64,000 nucleotides of DNA from Syntrophothermus lipocalidus DSM 12680 (GTDB taxonomy: Bacteria > Bacillota > Syntrophomonadia > Syntrophomonadales > Syntrophothermaceae): the NCBI RefSeq assembly GCF_000092405.1, contig NC_014220.1, forward strand, positions 124,001-188,000. Direction: 5' to 3'. A program made the translations under genes and the position numbers. This document shows positions 63,108-64,000 of this stretch, in pieces. The notes below the pieces were generated by a model. That model saw only the letters and a program-made list of their open reading frames with translations, did not search any database and was not told the origin of the DNA. Every line of letters starts with the position of its first letter. Positions within the stretch are counted from its first letter, which is position 1.

Positions 63108-63770
63108 ATGAGTAAAGCCGCAAAGAGAGTTATGGATGTTTTGATATCGGTTTTGGGACTTATTGTCTTCACGCCTGTCATTTTTGTGGTGGCATTGCTC
63201 ATATTCATGAGCATGGGAAGACCGGTCTTATTCACTCAGGAGAGGCCGGGTAAGGACGGCAGGATTTTTCGTCTAATTAAATTTAGAACTATGACTGATG
63301 AAAGGAATGCCGAAGGCAACCTCCTGCCCGACGAACAGCGGCTGACGCGTTTGGGACGGTTTTTGCGCTCTACCAGCTTGGACGAGCTTCCGGAGCTTTT
63401 CAACGTTCTCAAAGGAGACATGAGCCTGGTAGGGCCGCGGCCGCTTCTCATGCAGTATCTGGACAGGTACACCCCGGAGCAGGCCAGGCGCCACGAGGTC
63501 AAACCGGGGATTACCGGCTGGGCGCAGGTCAATGGGCGGAACGCCATCACCTGGGAGGAGAAGTTTACACTTGATGTGTGGTATGTGGACAACTGGTCTC
63601 TGTGGTTGGACCTGAAGATTCTGGTCCTTACTTTAGTGAAGGTCATAAAGCGGGAGGGCATAAGTGCACCGGGCGAGGCAACGATGCCAGAGTTTTTGGG
63701 GAGTTTTCTTGAAAAGGACATTTCCCTGCGAGAGGCGGCGGCGGTTATAGACGAAGACTCGCGATTCTGA
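63108..63770 (+). CDS. Undecaprenyl-phosphate sugar-1-phosphate transferase (WcaJ/PglC family)
   Basis: A 220-residue monotopic phosphoglycosyl transferase that begins glycan assembly. A membrane helix (VLISVLGLIVFTPVIFVVALL) is followed by RPVLFTQERPGKDGRIFRLIKFRTM, the DE catalytic pair in STSLDELPELFNVLKGDMSLVGPRPLL and PGITGWAQVNGRN. Start ATG 63108 has AAAGGA 9 nt upstream; ATG 63099 touches that site. The tail (PGEATMPEFLGSFLEKDISLREAAAVIDED) is beyond the usual domain. It is a second initiating enzyme besides the WecA-type protein at 43.8 kb, so two glycans or two routes may be made. Confidence 0.94.
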   Translation: MSKAAKRVMDVLISVLGLIVFTPVIFVVALLIFMSMGRPVLFTQERPGKDGRIFRLIKFRTMTDERNAEGNLLPDEQRLTRLGRFLRSTSLDELPELFNVLKGDMSLVGPRPLLMQYLDRYTPEQARRHEVKPGITGWAQVNGRNAITWEEKFTLDVWYVDNWSLWLDLKILVLTLVKVIKREGISAPGEATMPEFLGSFLEKDISLREAAAVIDEDSRF

Positions 63771-63872
63771 TTTGGCAGAGTTGATGCTACCTCAACGGTC
63801 AGGTTGGAGAGTTTTCGTTGCCTGTGCGACGGGTACTTTGCAGCTATTGGCGAAAGTGAGGGTCGAACAATC

Positions 63873-64000
63873 GTGAATGTGCTCATTACCAGCGCAGGAA
63901 GAAGGACAAGCCTACTTGAGGCATTTAAGTGTGCTGTGGAAAAAAGAAACGGTCAAGTATTTGCTGGGGATTTGGACCACTTAGCCCCCGCTCTTTATTT
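63873..64000 (+). CDS. ATP-grasp protein, start only
   Basis: Cut by the window edge. From GTG 63873 (GAGGG about 10 nt upstream) it reads MNVLITSAGRRTSLLEAFKCAV…GQVFAGDLDHLAPALY, which is the N-terminal pattern of carbamoyl-phosphate-synthase-like ATP-grasp enzymes found in polysaccharide clusters. Such enzymes join an amino acid or similar group to a sugar or other carboxylate. The catalytic part lies outside the window. Confidence 0.7.
   Translation, partial: MNVLITSAGRRTSLLEAFKCAVEKRNGQVFAGDLDHLAPALY

Overview
The window looks like chromosome of an anaerobic, spore-forming Firmicute of the Clostridia type. The evidence is an NADH-linked [FeFe]-hydrogenase with its maturases, spoIIE with a Spo0A-style promoter, formate-tetrahydrofolate ligase, and a gene order (spoIIE-tilS-ftsH ... 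folP-folB-folK ... coaX-dusB ... greA-lysS) that echoes the Bacillus/Clostridium core region. The small three-gene hydrogenase resembles that of syntrophic fatty-acid oxidisers such as Syntrophomonas. A Syntrophomonas/Syntrophothermus-like host is inference only. No rRNA, tRNA, CRISPR array or transposase gene was seen.

Layout. (1) 0-7.2 kb: hydrogenase. hydG, hydE and a small TM1266-type gene lie on the minus strand behind a promoter overlapped by a near-perfect Rex operator and a leader with a terminator hairpin. hydC-hydB-hydA lie on the plus strand and end in a strong terminator. (2) 7.6-34.6 kb: housekeeping genes, all on the plus strand: spoIIE, tilS, ftsH, ndk, fhs, an HD hydrolase, folP-folB-folK, a DUF2520 oxidoreductase with panB-panC-panD, nadA-nadB-nadC, bioY under a BirA operator, a P1 peptidase, coaX, dusB, an HTH gene with a quinate-dehydrogenase-like gene, an unknown gene, greA and lysS. 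(3) 34.9-43.5 kb, minus strand: cell-surface genes. They are an exported FAD oxidoreductase with an SLH-like tail, a 44-residue DltX-like microprotein, an MBOAT O-acyltransferase, an SGNH partner, csaB, a DUF5693 protein and an orphan hicB. (4) 43.7-64 kb, plus strand: envelope polysaccharide synthesis. This holds a WecA/TagO-type initiator, LCP ligase, Wzy/WaaL-TPR protein, CapD-type dehydratase, glycosyltransferases, capE-capF-capG for UDP-L-FucNAc, a second polymerase, an LtaS-like membrane sulfatase, a 52-residue DPGTGSY protein, a methyltransferase, a WcaJ/PglC-type sugar transferase and the start of an ATP-grasp gene.

How the parts fit. Rex control of the maturases would couple hydrogenase output to NADH/NAD+. 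The folate, pantothenate and NAD genes supply cofactors for one-carbon, acyl-CoA and redox chemistry. CsaB, the SLH tail and the MBOAT/SGNH/microprotein set point to a pyruvylated and acylated secondary wall polymer that anchors S-layer-type proteins, made and attached by the genes that follow.

The first 46 kb carries an unusual nested set of dispersed repeats. The outermost family (E) consists of intergenic blocks bounded by inverted arrays of a degenerate 10-bp unit (AGCCACAGAT inward, ATCTGTGGCT at the other end). Within or beside these lie 83-101 bp hairpins with ends CCCGGCACTCA/TGAGTGCCGGG (family M) and a larger inverted-repeat element (family B). Separate long palindromes carry GGGACGGTTCC. 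Seven genes end inside or on the edge of E elements and take their stop codon, and sometimes their last residues, from the repeat. None of these repeats was seen from about 46 kb to the end, where part of the polysaccharide cluster is also clearly AT-richer.
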